64,000 nucleotides of DNA, from the NCBI GenBank assembly GCA_019113295.1, contig DXHR01000018.1, forward strand, positions 1-64,000, read 5' to 3'. The notes beneath the pieces are model-generated. The model searched no databases. It saw only the letters and a list, made by a program, of their open reading frames with translations, and was not told where the DNA came from. The position numbers and the translations under genes are program-made. This DNA is from Candidatus Salinicoccus stercoripullorum. GTDB taxonomy: Bacteria > Bacillota > Bacilli > Staphylococcales > Salinicoccaceae. Each line of letters begins with the position of its first letter. Within the stretch, counting starts at the first letter, position 1. Below, one piece after another: positions 25,144 through 34,552 of this stretch.

Positions 25144-26922
25144 CTACTCCAGGGTGACTGTCGTCTCCTGGCGCTCGCCATTTCTGTAGAATTCGATTGT
25201 CATCTCCTCGCCCTGCTCTTTTTCATAGTACAGGTACTGGCGCAGTTCGAGCATGTTCGGGATCGGCTCGCCGTCGAGTGATACGATTACATCGTACTGC
25301 TTCAGTCCGGCGTCTGAGGCCGGTGTGCCTTCCTGCACATTGCTGACGATGACGCCTTCTGTGACGTCTTCAGGCAGGTTCATCTCGCTGGTCAATATTT
25401 CGGTCGGCACGGTGTACAGGTCCTGCAGCTGGATGCCGAGGTACGGGCGTGTGACTTCCCCGTTCTCCTCGAGCTGTGTCACGATTTCCTTGACTTCGTT
25501 TGCCGGTATGGCGAATCCGATGCCTTCGACGGTCGGCATGCTGATCTTCATGGAGTTGATGCCGATCAGATTGCCGGATGCGTTGACGAGTGCTCCGCCG
25601 GAGTTTCCGGGATTGATGGCTGCATCGGTCTGGATGACGTTGGACTCCCAGTCGTAGTTGCCGTCGCCGTCGATGTCAACGGGCACGCTGCGGTCGAGGC
25701 CGGAGACGATGCCGCGGGACACGGAGCCCGAGAATGCCTCCCCGAGCGGTGAACCGATGGCGATCGCTGTCTCGCCGACGAGCAGCTCGTCGCTGTCTGC
25801 GAATTCGATGGCACTGTCGATTTCCCCGCGGTCGACTTCGAGTACGGCGAGGTCCGTCCAGAGATCCGTGCCGACAAGGGAAGCTGAGAGCTGTTCGCCG
25901 GACTCTAGATTGATCTGGATCTCCTCCGCACCTTCGACGACGTGGTTGTTCGTGACGATGTATGCCTTGTCATCCGTCAATTTGTAGATGACGCCGGAGC
26001 CGGTGCCCGCTTCCTCGGGTTCCGCTTCCGGGGTTTCTGCCGTACCCGGCATGAATGATTCCGCTTTCTGAAGGTTGATGACGGACACTACGGATTTCTT
26101 GGCTTTCTGGATGGCTGCGGTCGTATCGGTGATCCCTTCTGCGGAATTGCCGCTGTCTTCCTCGAGCTGCTGTTTGATGTCATCGAGCTCGTTGCGGGAA
26201 TCTTCCGGTACAGACTCCTGATCCGATTCGACCGCCGTCTGTTCGCCTTCCTGGATACCGGTTTCCCCATCATTTCCGAAGAAGTTGAAAAGGAGGAGCA
26301 CGGCCAGTGCGCCGATCGCACCCATGATGAGGGGCAGGAGCCATAAGAGGCAGCCTTTGCGGCGTCCGCCGCCGGAACCGCGCCCGCCGTCTGCGGGCGG
26401 ACCGCCGCGGCTGTCATCCGGTGTATCCGGACCGATGTTGTCGCCGCCCCGGTTGCCCGCCGGAATCACGCCGACGCCGCCTGCGGGCGTCGAACGGTCG
26501 CTGTAGCCGCCCTCGCCGGGGTGATAGTCCTGAGCGGGATCGGCTTCTTCCTTCTGTTCCTGCGCCGGCTGGTTCGGCGTCGGTGTCGGCGTTGCGTTTT
26601 CCGCCGGGTCCGTCCCGGTGTCGCGGCCGGAATCTTCATCCGGCGCCGGTGTGGGATTCTGATTCGGGTTCAGGTCCGGGTCGGTGTGGGACCCGGGCGG
26701 GCCGACTGTGCCGGGCCCTTTTTCCCTGTATGCTTCCCTCCGGGCTTCGGGACCGTTCTCCAATTCACGTGTACGCTCGGCCTCCTGTTGGCGCCCGGCA
26801 TGCTGCCTGCCTGAGTCATCAGGCGCGAATTCGCGCCTGTTTTCACTGTCTTCTGATGAAAAGACTCTGCGTTTGCGACGGTATTGTTCTCTCGGAATGA
26901 TATGTTTCTCTCCATTGTCCAA
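25144..26922 (-). CDS. htrA: HtrA/DegP-like membrane-anchored serine protease
   Basis: 592 residues. A long hydrophilic cytoplasmic region (1-189) rich in Pro, Asp, Gly and Thr is followed by one membrane helix (190-214), an extracellular trypsin-like domain with the triad H327 (TNNHVVEG), D357 (WTDLAVL) and S441 (NPGNSGGAL), and a C-terminal PDZ domain (about 485-590, YLGIQLQDLY, ASDAGLKQYDVIVSLDGEPI). HtrA proteases degrade or refold misfolded envelope proteins. The start is TTG 26922, preceded by AGGAGGCG. The long N-terminus resembles the staphylococcal HtrA1-type extension. Confidence 0.92.
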   Translation of the reverse strand: MDNGEKHIIPREQYRRKRRVFSSEDSENRREFAPDDSGRQHAGRQQEAERTRELENGPEARREAYREKGPGTVGPPGSHTDPDLNPNQNPTPAPDEDSGRDTGTDPAENATPTPTPNQPAQEQKEEADPAQDYHPGEGGYSDRSTPAGGVGVIPAGNRGGDNIGPDTPDDSRGGPPADGGRGSGGGRRKGCLLWLLPLIMGAIGALAVLLLFNFFGNDGETGIQEGEQTAVESDQESVPEDSRNELDDIKQQLEEDSGNSAEGITDTTAAIQKAKKSVVSVINLQKAESFMPGTAETPEAEPEEAGTGSGVIYKLTDDKAYIVTNNHVVEGAEEIQINLESGEQLSASLVGTDLWTDLAVLEVDRGEIDSAIEFADSDELLVGETAIAIGSPLGEAFSGSVSRGIVSGLDRSVPVDIDGDGNYDWESNVIQTDAAINPGNSGGALVNASGNLIGINSMKISMPTVEGIGFAIPANEVKEIVTQLEENGEVTRPYLGIQLQDLYTVPTEILTSEMNLPEDVTEGVIVSNVQEGTPASDAGLKQYDVIVSLDGEPIPNMLELRQYLYYEKEQGEEMTIEFYRNGERQETTVTLE

Positions 26923-26983
26923 GTGCGACGCCTCCTGTCAAAAATGAACTTAAATCATATTCTTAAATCATATTATAGAGATT

Positions 26984-27772
26984 TTAATAGTTGCTTTCCA
27001 CTCTTTTGCCGCCGTCTCCATCCGCATCCCTGCTTGAAAACCAGCCGATCAGGATGACCGCGACCATGACTGCCCAGAAGATGAGTTTCCATGTGGCCGA
27101 ATGGGGGAACTCGTGCGGGATGATGCCGACCTGCCCGTGAGCGAGCGTGAGTACGGCCAGTTTGACGCCGACCCAGCCGACGATGATGAATGCCGCCACT
27201 TCGAGTCCAGGCTTCCTGTTCAGGACCTCGACGAACCATGTCGCGAAGAACCGCATGATGATGACACCGATCAGACCGCCGATGAGCATCACTGTATACT
27301 GCCCTGCGTTGACGCCGAAGAAGTCGCCGCCGACTTCAGGCAGTGCGAGCGCGATTGCCGCCGCTGCCAGGATCGAATCGATCGCAAACGCGATGTCGGC
27401 CAGTTCGACTTTGAACACTGTCATCCAGAAGCCGCTGCCTTTTTGCTTCTTCTCCATCTTTTCCAGGTCCTCCCCGTCGCTCTGCCCCTGTTTTATCTTG
27501 ATGAGATGCGAAATCGATACGTAGAAGAGGTATATTGCGCCAAGTGCCTGCATCCACCACCACTGGACAAGGAATACGAGCAGCAGGATGGCGAACATAC
27601 GGAAGACGAATGCACCGAACAGACCGTAGAAGAGCGCCTTCCTGCGCCTTTTCGGGTCGAGGTGTTTGACCATGACCGCGAGCACGACAGCATTGTCGGC
27701 CGCAAGCAGGCCTTCGAGCACGATGAGTACGATGAGCACCCACGAGTACTCGAGCAAAACAGCAAAATCCAT
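26984..27772 (-). CDS. TerC family membrane protein (probable manganese exporter)
   Basis: 262 residues with about seven membrane helices. The TerC signature is present: VLIVLEGLLAADNAVVLAVM and VELADIAFAIDSILAA, with the paired acidic residues that bind metal. TerC proteins preceded by a yybP-ykoY riboswitch act in Mn2+ efflux or metalation of exported proteins. ATG 27772 follows AGGAGGAATTTTC; a longer frame reaching into the leader is less likely. Expression should rise with Mn2+ through the riboswitch whose terminator ends 33 bp upstream. Confidence 0.88.
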   Translation of the reverse strand: MDFAVLLEYSWVLIVLIVLEGLLAADNAVVLAVMVKHLDPKRRRKALFYGLFGAFVFRMFAILLLVFLVQWWWMQALGAIYLFYVSISHLIKIKQGQSDGEDLEKMEKKQKGSGFWMTVFKVELADIAFAIDSILAAAAIALALPEVGGDFFGVNAGQYTVMLIGGLIGVIIMRFFATWFVEVLNRKPGLEVAAFIIVGWVGVKLAVLTLAHGQVGIIPHEFPHSATWKLIFWAVMVAVILIGWFSSRDADGDGGKRVESNY

Positions 27773-27805
27773 GAAAATTCCTCCTAAAAGTTGTTTGACA
27801 AAACA

Positions 27806-27955
27806 AAAAGAGACCCCGATCCGGGATCTGTGCACGGCACAGATCCGGTCAAGGTCTCACGATACAATGTGATGCATTGCTCAATGCACCGGGATTTCTC
27901 CGTAGTGACGATGCATTGATGGGTCGCCCCATTCGTTACTCCCCTTTTCCGCTTC
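27806..27955 (-). ncRNA. yybP-ykoY manganese riboswitch
   Basis: In the leader of the TerC gene the minus strand reads AAAGGGGAGTAACG, CGTCACTACGGAG and GTGAGACCTTGACCGG, the conserved blocks of the yybP-ykoY aptamer. The last block pairs with GGGGTCTC before a TTTTT run (27806-27860), forming a terminator that Mn2+ binding would disrupt by holding the GAGACCTT strand. The position ahead of a TerC gene is the classic one. Confidence 0.87.
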
Positions 27956-28048
27956 GGCGGCCCGGTTTCCGGGCTGCCGGGAAAGGCAGCATTCTTTTCA
28001 TAAGTCATCATTAAATATAAAGCATCCATCCGGAAAAGTAAAGTGGTT

Positions 28049-29611
28049 CTACAGCATGCTGTAGAGTTCTATCTCAGGGAACTTGTCCGTGAACCATCTG
28101 GTGGCAAACTCATTCTCGAATAAAAACACCTTCCGGTCGTAACGGTCCAGCACCAGGTTGGATCTCGGCGAGTTCATCGCTTCCGTGATGTCCTCTTCGT
28201 TTCTGATCCAGCGGGCGATCTTCTTGCCTACGGGTTCCATGATGACGTCCGTGTTGTACTCGTTCTTCATGCGGTGTTCGAACACTTCGAACTGGAGCTG
28301 TCCGACGGCACCGAGGATCGGCTGGTTCGTGTGGACCGTCTTGTAGTACTGGATCGTCCCCTCCTGCACAAGCTGCTCGATGCCCTTGTAGAAATGCTTC
28401 TGCTTCATGACGTTCTTGGCGGACACTTTCATGAACAGTTCCGGCGTGAACTGCGGCAGCGCCTCGAACTCGAACTTTTTGGCGCCGGGGCCGTACAGCG
28501 TGTCGCCGATCTGGTAGGTGCCCGTATCGTAGAGGCCGATGATGTCGCCGGCATAGGCTTCGTTCACCGTCTCGGTATCATCGGCCATGAACATCGTCGC
28601 CCGGGTGACTTTCGACTTCCTGCCGGTCCGGGCGAGTGTTGCGTCCATGCCGCGCGTGAACCGTCCCGAAACGATGCGCATGAAGGCCAGGCGGTCGCGG
28701 TGGCGCGGGTCCATGTTGGCCTGGATCTTGAAGATGAAGCCGCGGAAGGTGTCATCCACCGGTTCGATGTCCGTGCCGTCCGTCGTCTCCCTTGAAGTCG
28801 GCATCGGTGCGAAGTCGACGTATGTGTCGAGGAACTCCTCGATGCCGAACGTGGACAGTGCGGAGCCGAAGAACACCGGTGTGAGGTCCCCCGTGGCGAT
28901 CTTCCCGCGGTCGAAGTCATCGCCCGCCTCCTCGATCAGCATGAACTCCTCGATCGCGGTCCTGAATGCTTCGTCATCTTCGATAGGATGATTCTCTGCA
29001 AGCCCGTAGTCATCTGTCAACTGGAGCCTTTCTTCTTCCCTGTAGGGGTTTATGGTGCGGTCCTTGCGGTTGATGATGCCGAAGAAGCTCTGGCCCATGC
29101 CGACCGGCCACGTCATCGGATATGTTTCGATCTCGAGTGTGGATTCGATCTCTTCGAGCAGTTCGAACGGTTCTTTGCCGACGCGGTCGAGCTTGTTGAT
29201 GAATGTGAAGATCGGGATGCCGCGCATCCGGCACACTTTGAAGAGCTTGAGTGTCTGCGGCTCGATCCCCTTCGCGGCGTCGATGACCATGACTGCGGAG
29301 TCGACGGCCATGAGCGTGCGGTACGTATCCTCGGAGAAGTCTTCGTGCCCCGGGGTGTCGAGTATGTTGATCTTGTAGCCGTCGAAGTCGAACTGCATGA
29401 CGGAGCTCGTCACGCTGATGCCGCGCTCCTGCTCCACTTTCATCCAGTCGGATGTGGCGAATTTGTTCGATTTCTTCCCTTTGACGGTACCGGCTTCGCG
29501 GATGGCGCCGCCGAAAAGCAGCAGCTTCTCGGTGAGCGTCGTCTTCCCGGCGTCCGGATGGGAGATGATGGCGAACGTCTTCCTTTTTTCTATTTCCTGT
29601 GTCAGATTCAT
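28049..29611 (-). CDS. prfC: Peptide chain release factor 3
   Basis: A 520-residue translational GTPase: G1 [13 protein letters not shown]2 region [15 protein letters not shown]3 [15 protein letters not shown]4 TFINKLDR and RF3-specific C-terminal domains ([39 protein letters not shown]). RF3 removes RF1 and RF2 from the ribosome after termination. AAGGAG precedes the ATG. It lies downstream of murE and the yueH-like gene, the order known from staphylococci. Confidence 0.95.
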   Translation of the reverse strand: MNLTQEIEKRKTFAIISHPDAGKTTLTEKLLLFGGAIREAGTVKGKKSNKFATSDWMKVEQERGISVTSSVMQFDFDGYKINILDTPGHEDFSEDTYRTLMAVDSAVMVIDAAKGIEPQTLKLFKVCRMRGIPIFTFINKLDRVGKEPFELLEEIESTLEIETYPMTWPVGMGQSFFGIINRKDRTINPYREEERLQLTDDYGLAENHPIEDDEAFRTAIEEFMLIEEAGDDFDRGKIATGDLTPVFFGSALSTFGIEEFLDTYVDFAPMPTSRETTDGTDIEPVDDTFRGFIFKIQANMDPRHRDRLAFMRIVSGRFTRGMDATLARTGRKSKVTRATMFMADDTETVNEAYAGDIIGLYDTGTYQIGDTLYGPGAKKFEFEALPQFTPELFMKVSAKNVMKQKHFYKGIEQLVQEGTIQYYKTVHTNQPILGAVGQLQFEVFEHRMKNEYNTDVIMEPVGKKIARWIRNEEDITEAMNSPRSNLVLDRYDRKVFLFENEFATRWFTDKFPEIELYSML

Positions 29612-29621
29612 AAAAATCTCC

Positions 29622-29855
29622 TTACTGTTTATCTGTTGCTTCCGTGATCTTGCGGGCGATTTCTGTGCATTCCGCCTCGTCCATCATGTGGAAGAGATGG
29701 ACGATGATTTCGTCCTCCCTCTCTTCTGCCGGGACACTGTGGGCCAGTTCCAGGCTGAAATTGATGTACGGGATGCTGATGACGTGCGCCGATCCGGTAT
29801 CGTATATATAGGCTGTGGCGGTGTGGCCCGCGGCATCAATCGCCGTCGTAATCAT
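29622..29855 (-). CDS. YueH-like small protein
   Basis: 77 residues. ATG 29855 lies within the end of murE (20-bp overlap) behind AGGAGCG; the longer frame was rejected. The sequence ([50 protein letters not shown]) resembles the YueH family, which occupies the same place between murE and prfC in staphylococci. The function is unknown. Confidence 0.65.
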   Translation of the reverse strand: MITTAIDAAGHTATAYIYDTGSAHVISIPYINFSLELAHSVPAEEREDEIIVHLFHMMDEAECTEIARKITEATDKQ

Positions 29856-31329
29856 ATTCTTCGCTCCTGTACTTGCGGTATGCGGCGTCAAGGGCGATCA
29901 GGTCGTCGCGGTGCGGCACTTTGATGTAGTCCTCCATGATCTGATACGGCTCGCGCCCCTTGCATGCGAGCACGATCGTGTCGCCGGGACGGGAGATGTC
30001 GATGGCGTGCTGGATGCCTTCGGCCCGGTCGATGAATGAACGGTGGTTTTCGTGCACCGCGCCCTGTTCGAGCGCCCTGACGAGTGTCGCCGGATCGTCA
30101 TTGGCCGGGTTGTCCGGCGTGAATATCGCATAATCGGCGCGGGTTGAGATCCGGCCCATCTCGGCCGCCTTCGACATGTCGCGCTCGCCCGTCATGCCGA
30201 CCAGGAAAATCATGCGCCCGGTGACGAACGGCTCGATGGTATCGATGATCTTTTCGAGCGCGTCCGGTGTATGCGCGAAATCGATGATGATGTCGACCGG
30301 CAGGTGCGGATCGAGCACTTCGAGCCTGCCCTCGACCGGTTCCATGGCGGATACGGCATCTGCGATGCGCTTGAGCCTGTAGCCCTGCAGCCACTCGCTG
30401 ATGACCGCACACATCAGGTTCTGTATGTTGAAGTACCCGATGAACGGCGAATTGATTTGGAACGGGCCGTCGGGGGTATTGAGTGTAAAGTTGAACCCTT
30501 CGAGCGTCCCTTCTATGCCGGACGGCCAGAAATCCGCGCTGTCATCGAGACCGTATGTGATGACCTCGTGCGGCGTCATGCCGCTGTAGCGCCTGCTCCA
30601 CTCATCATCGTTGTTCAGCACGATGTATTTGCGGTCGCGTACGTTCTGCCCCATCTGTGAGAACAGGAGTCCCTTGACGTAGCCGTATTCATCCATCGTG
30701 TTGTGGAAATCGAGATGGTCCTGGGTGAGGTTCGTGAAAATTGTGATGTCGTAGTCGATGCCGAATGTGCGGCCGAGCTTCAGTGCGTGGGACGACACTT
30801 CCATCGTGAAGACTTCCGTCTCCGCATCGTTCGCCTCTTTCAGCCGTTTGTGGAGTTTCGTCGTTTCCGGTGTCGTATTGATGCTGTCGTAGCGGTCTTC
30901 ATTGATCATGAATCCGTTCGTCCCGAGATATGCGCTGTTCTTGCCGAGCGAACGGCTCAGGTTGTGGATCATCGTCGCGACAGTCGTCTTGCCGTTGGTG
31001 CCGGTCACGCCGATCATCGTCTGGCTGTCGTGCGGGAAGCCGTAGATGTATTCCGAGAAGAGCGCCGCCACTTTGGATGGATCCCTGACGATGAGGAGCC
31101 CCGTATCTTCCGGGAGTTCAATATAGCGGTCCGTGACGATGAACCGGCATCCCTTTGCCACTGCCTTCTTGATGAAGCTGTAGCCGTCCACCTGGTGTCC
31201 GCGCAGCGCGACGAATACGGATGCCGGCCCCGCCTCGCGGGAATCCGTCGTAATATCCGCGACGGTTTCGGGGAATGTTCCATATGCGGTTTTTATTTTC
31301 AGCTGGGAAATCAGTGTCCTCGAATTCAT
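29836..31329 (-). CDS. murE: UDP-MurNAc-tripeptide ligase, L-lysine type
   Basis: A 497-residue Mur ligase: ATP loop GVTGTNGKTTVATMIH, substrate region TDSREAGPASVFVALRGHQV and the C-terminal motif DNPANDDPA. Lysine-adding MurE enzymes have this motif where diaminopimelate-adding enzymes have DNPR, so the peptidoglycan is of the L-Lys type, as in staphylococci. I take ATG 31329, with AAAGGTGG upstream, over a GTG 12 bp earlier. It is divergent from the LtaA-like gene, as in S. aureus, except that ugtP is absent here. Confidence 0.95.
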   Translation of the reverse strand: MNSRTLISQLKIKTAYGTFPETVADITTDSREAGPASVFVALRGHQVDGYSFIKKAVAKGCRFIVTDRYIELPEDTGLLIVRDPSKVAALFSEYIYGFPHDSQTMIGVTGTNGKTTVATMIHNLSRSLGKNSAYLGTNGFMINEDRYDSINTTPETTKLHKRLKEANDAETEVFTMEVSSHALKLGRTFGIDYDITIFTNLTQDHLDFHNTMDEYGYVKGLLFSQMGQNVRDRKYIVLNNDDEWSRRYSGMTPHEVITYGLDDSADFWPSGIEGTLEGFNFTLNTPDGPFQINSPFIGYFNIQNLMCAVISEWLQGYRLKRIADAVSAMEPVEGRLEVLDPHLPVDIIIDFAHTPDALEKIIDTIEPFVTGRMIFLVGMTGERDMSKAAEMGRISTRADYAIFTPDNPANDDPATLVRALEQGAVHENHRSFIDRAEGIQHAIDISRPGDTIVLACKGREPYQIMEDYIKVPHRDDLIALDAAYRKYRSEEYDYDGD

Positions 31330-31355
31330 GTTTCCTGCCACCTTTCAACTTTTAT

Positions 31356-31384
31356 ATTATACAATAATAATGGAGTGTTTGACA
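31356..31384 (-). promoter_or_regulatory. Candidate murE promoter
   Basis: On the minus strand TGTCAA (31384-31379), a 17-bp spacer and TATAAT (31361-31356), 27 bp upstream of the murE ATG. Confidence 0.45.
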
Positions 31385-31391
31385 GAGATAA

Positions 31392-31421
31392 TTGACAGTG
31401 TCACTTTATGGAAAGTATGGT
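31392..31421 (+). promoter_or_regulatory. Candidate ltaA promoter
   Basis: TTGACA (31392-31397), an 18-bp spacer and TATGGT (31416-31421), about 50 bp upstream of the LtaA-like gene and back to back with the murE promoter. Confidence 0.4.
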
Positions 31422-31469
31422 TATACATGTTCCGACTCCAGGTATCGATTCTGATTGGCGAAGGTGAAA

Positions 31470-32753
31470 ATGATGACAAATGACTTGAAGAAGAAGCGGT
31501 TTTGGAAACTCTCACTCATATTATTCCTGACGGAGATGGTCCGGGGGATGTTCATCCTGAGCTATCTGCCCGCCCTGCCGACAATCGGTCTGATTTCGAT
31601 CGGCCTGAGCTCGATTGTGATTACGATGCACTACGTGCTCGATGCGGTGACCAATGTCTGGCTCGGCTTCCTGATACGCAGGATCGGCGAAGTCTGGACG
31701 ATGCTGCTGAGCTATCTGCTCGGCATCGGTGCGATGGTGGCGGTCGGCTTCGACCAGAGCTTCTGGACGCTGCTCGCAGCTGCCTGCCTGCTCGGGGTGA
31801 GCGTCTGTCCGATATGGATCATGGCGCTCTCGAACGTCGAGGAGAAGAACCGCGGCCGCGACATGGGGCTCGTGTTCTTCTCGTGGCTGACCGGCCTCGG
31901 CGCCGGCATGGTCGCGATGAACTTCCTGATCGGGATATTTTCAGAAGCAGCCGTGTTTGCGATGGCCGGTGTGTTCGTCGTGAACCTGCTCGTCTTCCTC
32001 GTGCTGCCGGGCAACCGGCAGGCCGTGGTTGAAGCGGTCGGCGGGGAGGATGCCCCCGAGACCGTCGGCGAGAAGGTCGGCCGGGAAGTGTACAGTGCGG
32101 GCGACGGGGCCGGTTCGTCTTCGAAGCGCCGCGACAGGAGCGGACAGAAGAAACGCCTGCCGCTCGGTGATACATGGCACATACTGAAGCGTCACATGAA
32201 GAACATGCCGGGCATCATGCTACAGGGGCTCGGCGTCGGCATGCTGCTGCCTGTGCTGCCGACGTATATCACATCCGAACTGTCGCTGAACTATTTCCAG
32301 TATACGTTCTTCATCCTCATCGTGTTCGGGCTCGTCGCCTTCAGCATGACCGTGCTGAGCCGCGGCCTCGATACGTATTCGATGCGGCTGACGTTCGCCG
32401 TCATCTGCGGCGGCTTCTTCATCTATGCCGCCGGCATCATATGGTTCTCGACGCTCGAGACGATATGGCTGATCTTCGCGATTGCCAGCTTCATCGGGCT
32501 GTCCTACGGCATCATGCTGCCCGCGTGGAATAAATACCTCGCCGGCACGATCGAGGAGGGCCGCCGCGCCGAATCGTGGGGCGTCATCAGCTCCGTGCAG
32601 GGCATCGGCGCGATGATCGGCCCCGCCCTCGGCGGGCTGACGGCCGACTTCTTCGGCACCGTTGATGCCACGCTGCTCGCCAGCGGCCTGATCTTCGTGC
32701 TGCTGTTCTTTTATTACGCCGCGCTGTTCGCGTTCAGATGGCGCCGGACGTAA
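31470..32753 (+). CDS. ltaA: LtaA-like glycolipid flippase (MFS)
   Basis: 427 residues with 12 membrane helices. It matches LtaA in characteristic places: TEMVRGMFILSYLPALPTIG, YVLDAVTNVWLGFLIRR, VCPIWIMALSNVEEKNRGR, MGLVFFSWLTGLGAGMVAMN and GIMLPAWNKYLAG with WGVISSVQGIGAMIGPALGG. LtaA flips the diglucosyl-diacylglycerol anchor of lipoteichoic acid. The central cytoplasmic loop is long and charged. ATG 31470 follows GAAGGTG. In S. aureus ltaA is paired with ugtP, which is not next to it here. Confidence 0.82.
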   Translation: MMTNDLKKKRFWKLSLILFLTEMVRGMFILSYLPALPTIGLISIGLSSIVITMHYVLDAVTNVWLGFLIRRIGEVWTMLLSYLLGIGAMVAVGFDQSFWTLLAAACLLGVSVCPIWIMALSNVEEKNRGRDMGLVFFSWLTGLGAGMVAMNFLIGIFSEAAVFAMAGVFVVNLLVFLVLPGNRQAVVEAVGGEDAPETVGEKVGREVYSAGDGAGSSSKRRDRSGQKKRLPLGDTWHILKRHMKNMPGIMLQGLGVGMLLPVLPTYITSELSLNYFQYTFFILIVFGLVAFSMTVLSRGLDTYSMRLTFAVICGGFFIYAAGIIWFSTLETIWLIFAIASFIGLSYGIMLPAWNKYLAGTIEEGRRAESWGVISSVQGIGAMIGPALGGLTADFFGTVDATLLASGLIFVLLFFYYAALFAFRWRRT

Positions 32754-32756
32754 AAA

Positions 32757-32791
32757 CCGGAATCCCCTTTTGGCGGGATTCCGGTTTTTTT
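32757..32791 (+). terminator. Terminator after ltaA
   Basis: ACCGGAATCCC-TTTTGGC-GGGATTCCGGT stem followed by TTTTTT. Confidence 0.9.
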
Positions 32792-32796
32792 GATGC

Positions 32797-32905
32797 GGGT
32801 TTGGCGGGCGGCGCCATGCCCGCATGGAGCGTTATCCGGGTTTGGCGGGCGGCGCCATGCCCACGTGGGGCGTTATCCGGGTTTGGCGCACAGAACGATG
32901 CCCAT
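32797..32905. repeat. 41-bp hairpin array beside NERD copy 2
   Basis: GGGTTTGGCG recurs at 32797, 32838 and 32879, an exact 41-bp period (about 2.6 units). The unit core GCGGGC-N8-GCCCGC forms a hairpin. The array lies between the ltaA terminator and the stop codon of NERD copy 2. Confidence 0.88.
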
Positions 32906-32920
32906 ATGCGCCGGCGGAGG

Positions 32921-33904
32921 CTACCAGATGAAATTACGGTCATTCTCGTATTTCGTCTCATAGCCGTTCTCTTTCAGCAGGGAATCCAGATTCAAATTTT
33001 TCGCTGTATAGTAGGTCGATCTGCCCGAGCCGTGCATATTACAATACTTCGCAAGCGTCCGGCGCATTGTGCGCTCGTTGATCTGAATACCGATGAACCG
33101 GGTTATCCTGGGCCTGGTCATTGGAATATCGTGAAACAGTACAGAAAAATCAATGATGCCCCGGACAATCATCCGCTCGGCCGTCTCCCCGTAGCCGCAT
33201 CTGAGACACTCCGCCTTATACTTGCCGATGCCGAGGTCAAACGCGCCGCATGCATGGCAATAGTTCCCTATCCGCACCCGTTTGAAATCCGTCTTCGGCA
33301 ACGACATAGGATTGCGGATGAAAAAACGGCGGAGCGCCCGGGCGTTCGCGTGGGCGGCGGGGCCGGCTGAGAGTCTCGCGAGGTCACTAAAATGTTCCCG
33401 CAGCCGGGGCCGCCCGACGATGAACCGCCGGTTCTCTTCCGAATTGAATTCGAGATTCATATCAGGATTTACAAATACTACCTTTTTCCGCACATCGAAA
33501 CGGTGCGGCATCATGCCGCTGAGCCGCACAAGCTTTCCGGCGGTGCGCGACACCTGGGCGAGCGGGTCTTCGTAGCCCGGCCGGCCGCTGACTGTCCACT
33601 TGCCGTCCGCATACTTGTAGTCCCCGCTGAAATTCTTCACTTCATCAACGGCAACGACCCCGTCGGCAATGACCAGGCTGTCGGTCTGGATCACGGCTTC
33701 ATCCACTTTCATCCAGACATCGCGGTAGATTAATAAACTCCCGTGGCCGGCGGCATCGAACAGCCTGTCATACTCGCACTCGCCCGCATGCCCGGCGGAG
33801 AGCGCCGCAAGCTTCCGCTGCTCTTTATTCGACAGTACGGAACGGTTTGACAGTGCCTGATAATAGATCAGTTCCTGCGGTTTCTGCCGCATGTTCAGAA
33901 ACAT
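32921..33904 (-). CDS. NERD-domain nuclease-like protein with zinc ribbon, copy 2
   Basis: 327 residues, co-linear with copies 1 and 4. NERD domain with D75, E88 and K90 (IQTDSLVIADGVVAVDEVKN), EDPLAQVSRTAGKLVRLSG, then a zinc ribbon (C216, C219, C233, C236) and a basic helical C-terminus ending in a segment with GRSTYYTAKNLNLDSLLKEN. Its N-terminus (MFLNMRQKPQELIYYQAL) is shared with copy 4. It is GC-rich like the surrounding genes, in contrast to AT-rich copy 4. The 41-bp array begins 16 bp after the stop. Confidence 0.85.
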   Translation of the reverse strand: MFLNMRQKPQELIYYQALSNRSVLSNKEQRKLAALSAGHAGECEYDRLFDAAGHGSLLIYRDVWMKVDEAVIQTDSLVIADGVVAVDEVKNFSGDYKYADGKWTVSGRPGYEDPLAQVSRTAGKLVRLSGMMPHRFDVRKKVVFVNPDMNLEFNSEENRRFIVGRPRLREHFSDLARLSAGPAAHANARALRRFFIRNPMSLPKTDFKRVRIGNYCHACGAFDLGIGKYKAECLRCGYGETAERMIVRGIIDFSVLFHDIPMTRPRITRFIGIQINERTMRRTLAKYCNMHGSGRSTYYTAKNLNLDSLLKENGYETKYENDRNFIW

Positions 33905-33916
33905 AAAAACACCTCC

Positions 33917-33950
33917 TATACTGTATATGCTTAAAATGGGCCGATTTGAT
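33917..33950 (-). promoter_or_regulatory. NERD-family upstream block, copy 2
   Basis: Minus strand: ATCAAATCGGC, CCATTTTAAG, CATATACAGTATA, ending beside AGGAGGTG and the ATG at 33904. Spacing is identical to the other three copies. Confidence 0.7.
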
Positions 33951-34008
33951 TTTACAAAATAGTGTAAAATGAAATCGAAAGTACCCGAACTCTGTCACAT
34001 CAACAGCC

Positions 34009-34028
34009 GGAGGTGTAAATTCACTCTA
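34009..34028. repeat. 20-bp boundary sequence shared with 39019-39038
   Basis: GGAGGTGTAAATTCACTCTA here and GGAGGTGTAAAATAACTCTA at 39019 match at 18 of 20 positions and are preceded by ATCAA in both. Each lies at the distal end of the region upstream of a NERD copy (2 and 3) and touches the stop codon of an unrelated neighbour, so it may mark an insertion edge. Confidence 0.55.
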
Positions 34029-34452
34029 AATATTCAGTTTTGAATTTCTCGTAGAGCTGGTCTTCGAAATAGTTCCTGCTGGCCTGGATGTACGCCTCGA
34101 CCAGCAGATAGGTGAAGAAGGCGTAGTAGATGCCGAACAGGATGGCCAGGTTGCCCGAGCCGAAGAATGCGAGTATGACGGTCGGCAGCACGAGGAACAA
34201 CAGGATGACCACTATGCTGAAATAGCGGTAGAAGCTCGCCTGCCGCATCTGTTTCAGAACGTCGTCGTTGATGTCACGAATGAATTCGCGGTGCTTCCGG
34301 CGGCCGGCTTCGTCCAGTTCATCGGCAGCATCGCCTGTCAGGAACTCTGTGATTTTTATGCTGCCGTCGAAATTATTTTCCAAATATCTGATATCCACTT
34401 TCGGATTGGGGCTGAAAAGGTGGCGTCCAATCCTCGATAATGGTAGCCTCAT
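34021..34452 (-). CDS. Small two-helix membrane protein, copy A
   Basis: 143 residues. I take ATG 34452 (MRLPLSRIGRHLF) behind GGAGAGAATCACC; the longer frame overlaps the divergent promoter region. After a charged N-terminal half, two hydrophobic helices (FSIVVILLFLVLPTVILAFF and LAILFGIYYAFFTYLLVEAY) end in a short basic tail. It is paralogous in layout and sequence to 43440-43823 (PNPKVDIRYLENNFD versus MDLRYTENKYD). Both are divergent from a Tat-exported dehydrogenase subunit, which suggests a role with that enzyme. The function is unknown. Confidence 0.75.
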   Translation of the reverse strand: MRLPLSRIGRHLFSPNPKVDIRYLENNFDGSIKITEFLTGDAADELDEAGRRKHREFIRDINDDVLKQMRQASFYRYFSIVVILLFLVLPTVILAFFGSGNLAILFGIYYAFFTYLLVEAYIQASRNYFEDQLYEKFKTEYLE

Positions 34453-34552
34453 GGTGATTCTCTCCTTGTCTGCAAATGTATATTGATTTATCATTAGATT
34501 AGTATTAACCTTATTATGGCATAATATTTCAAATTTATAAAGAGGTGAAAAC

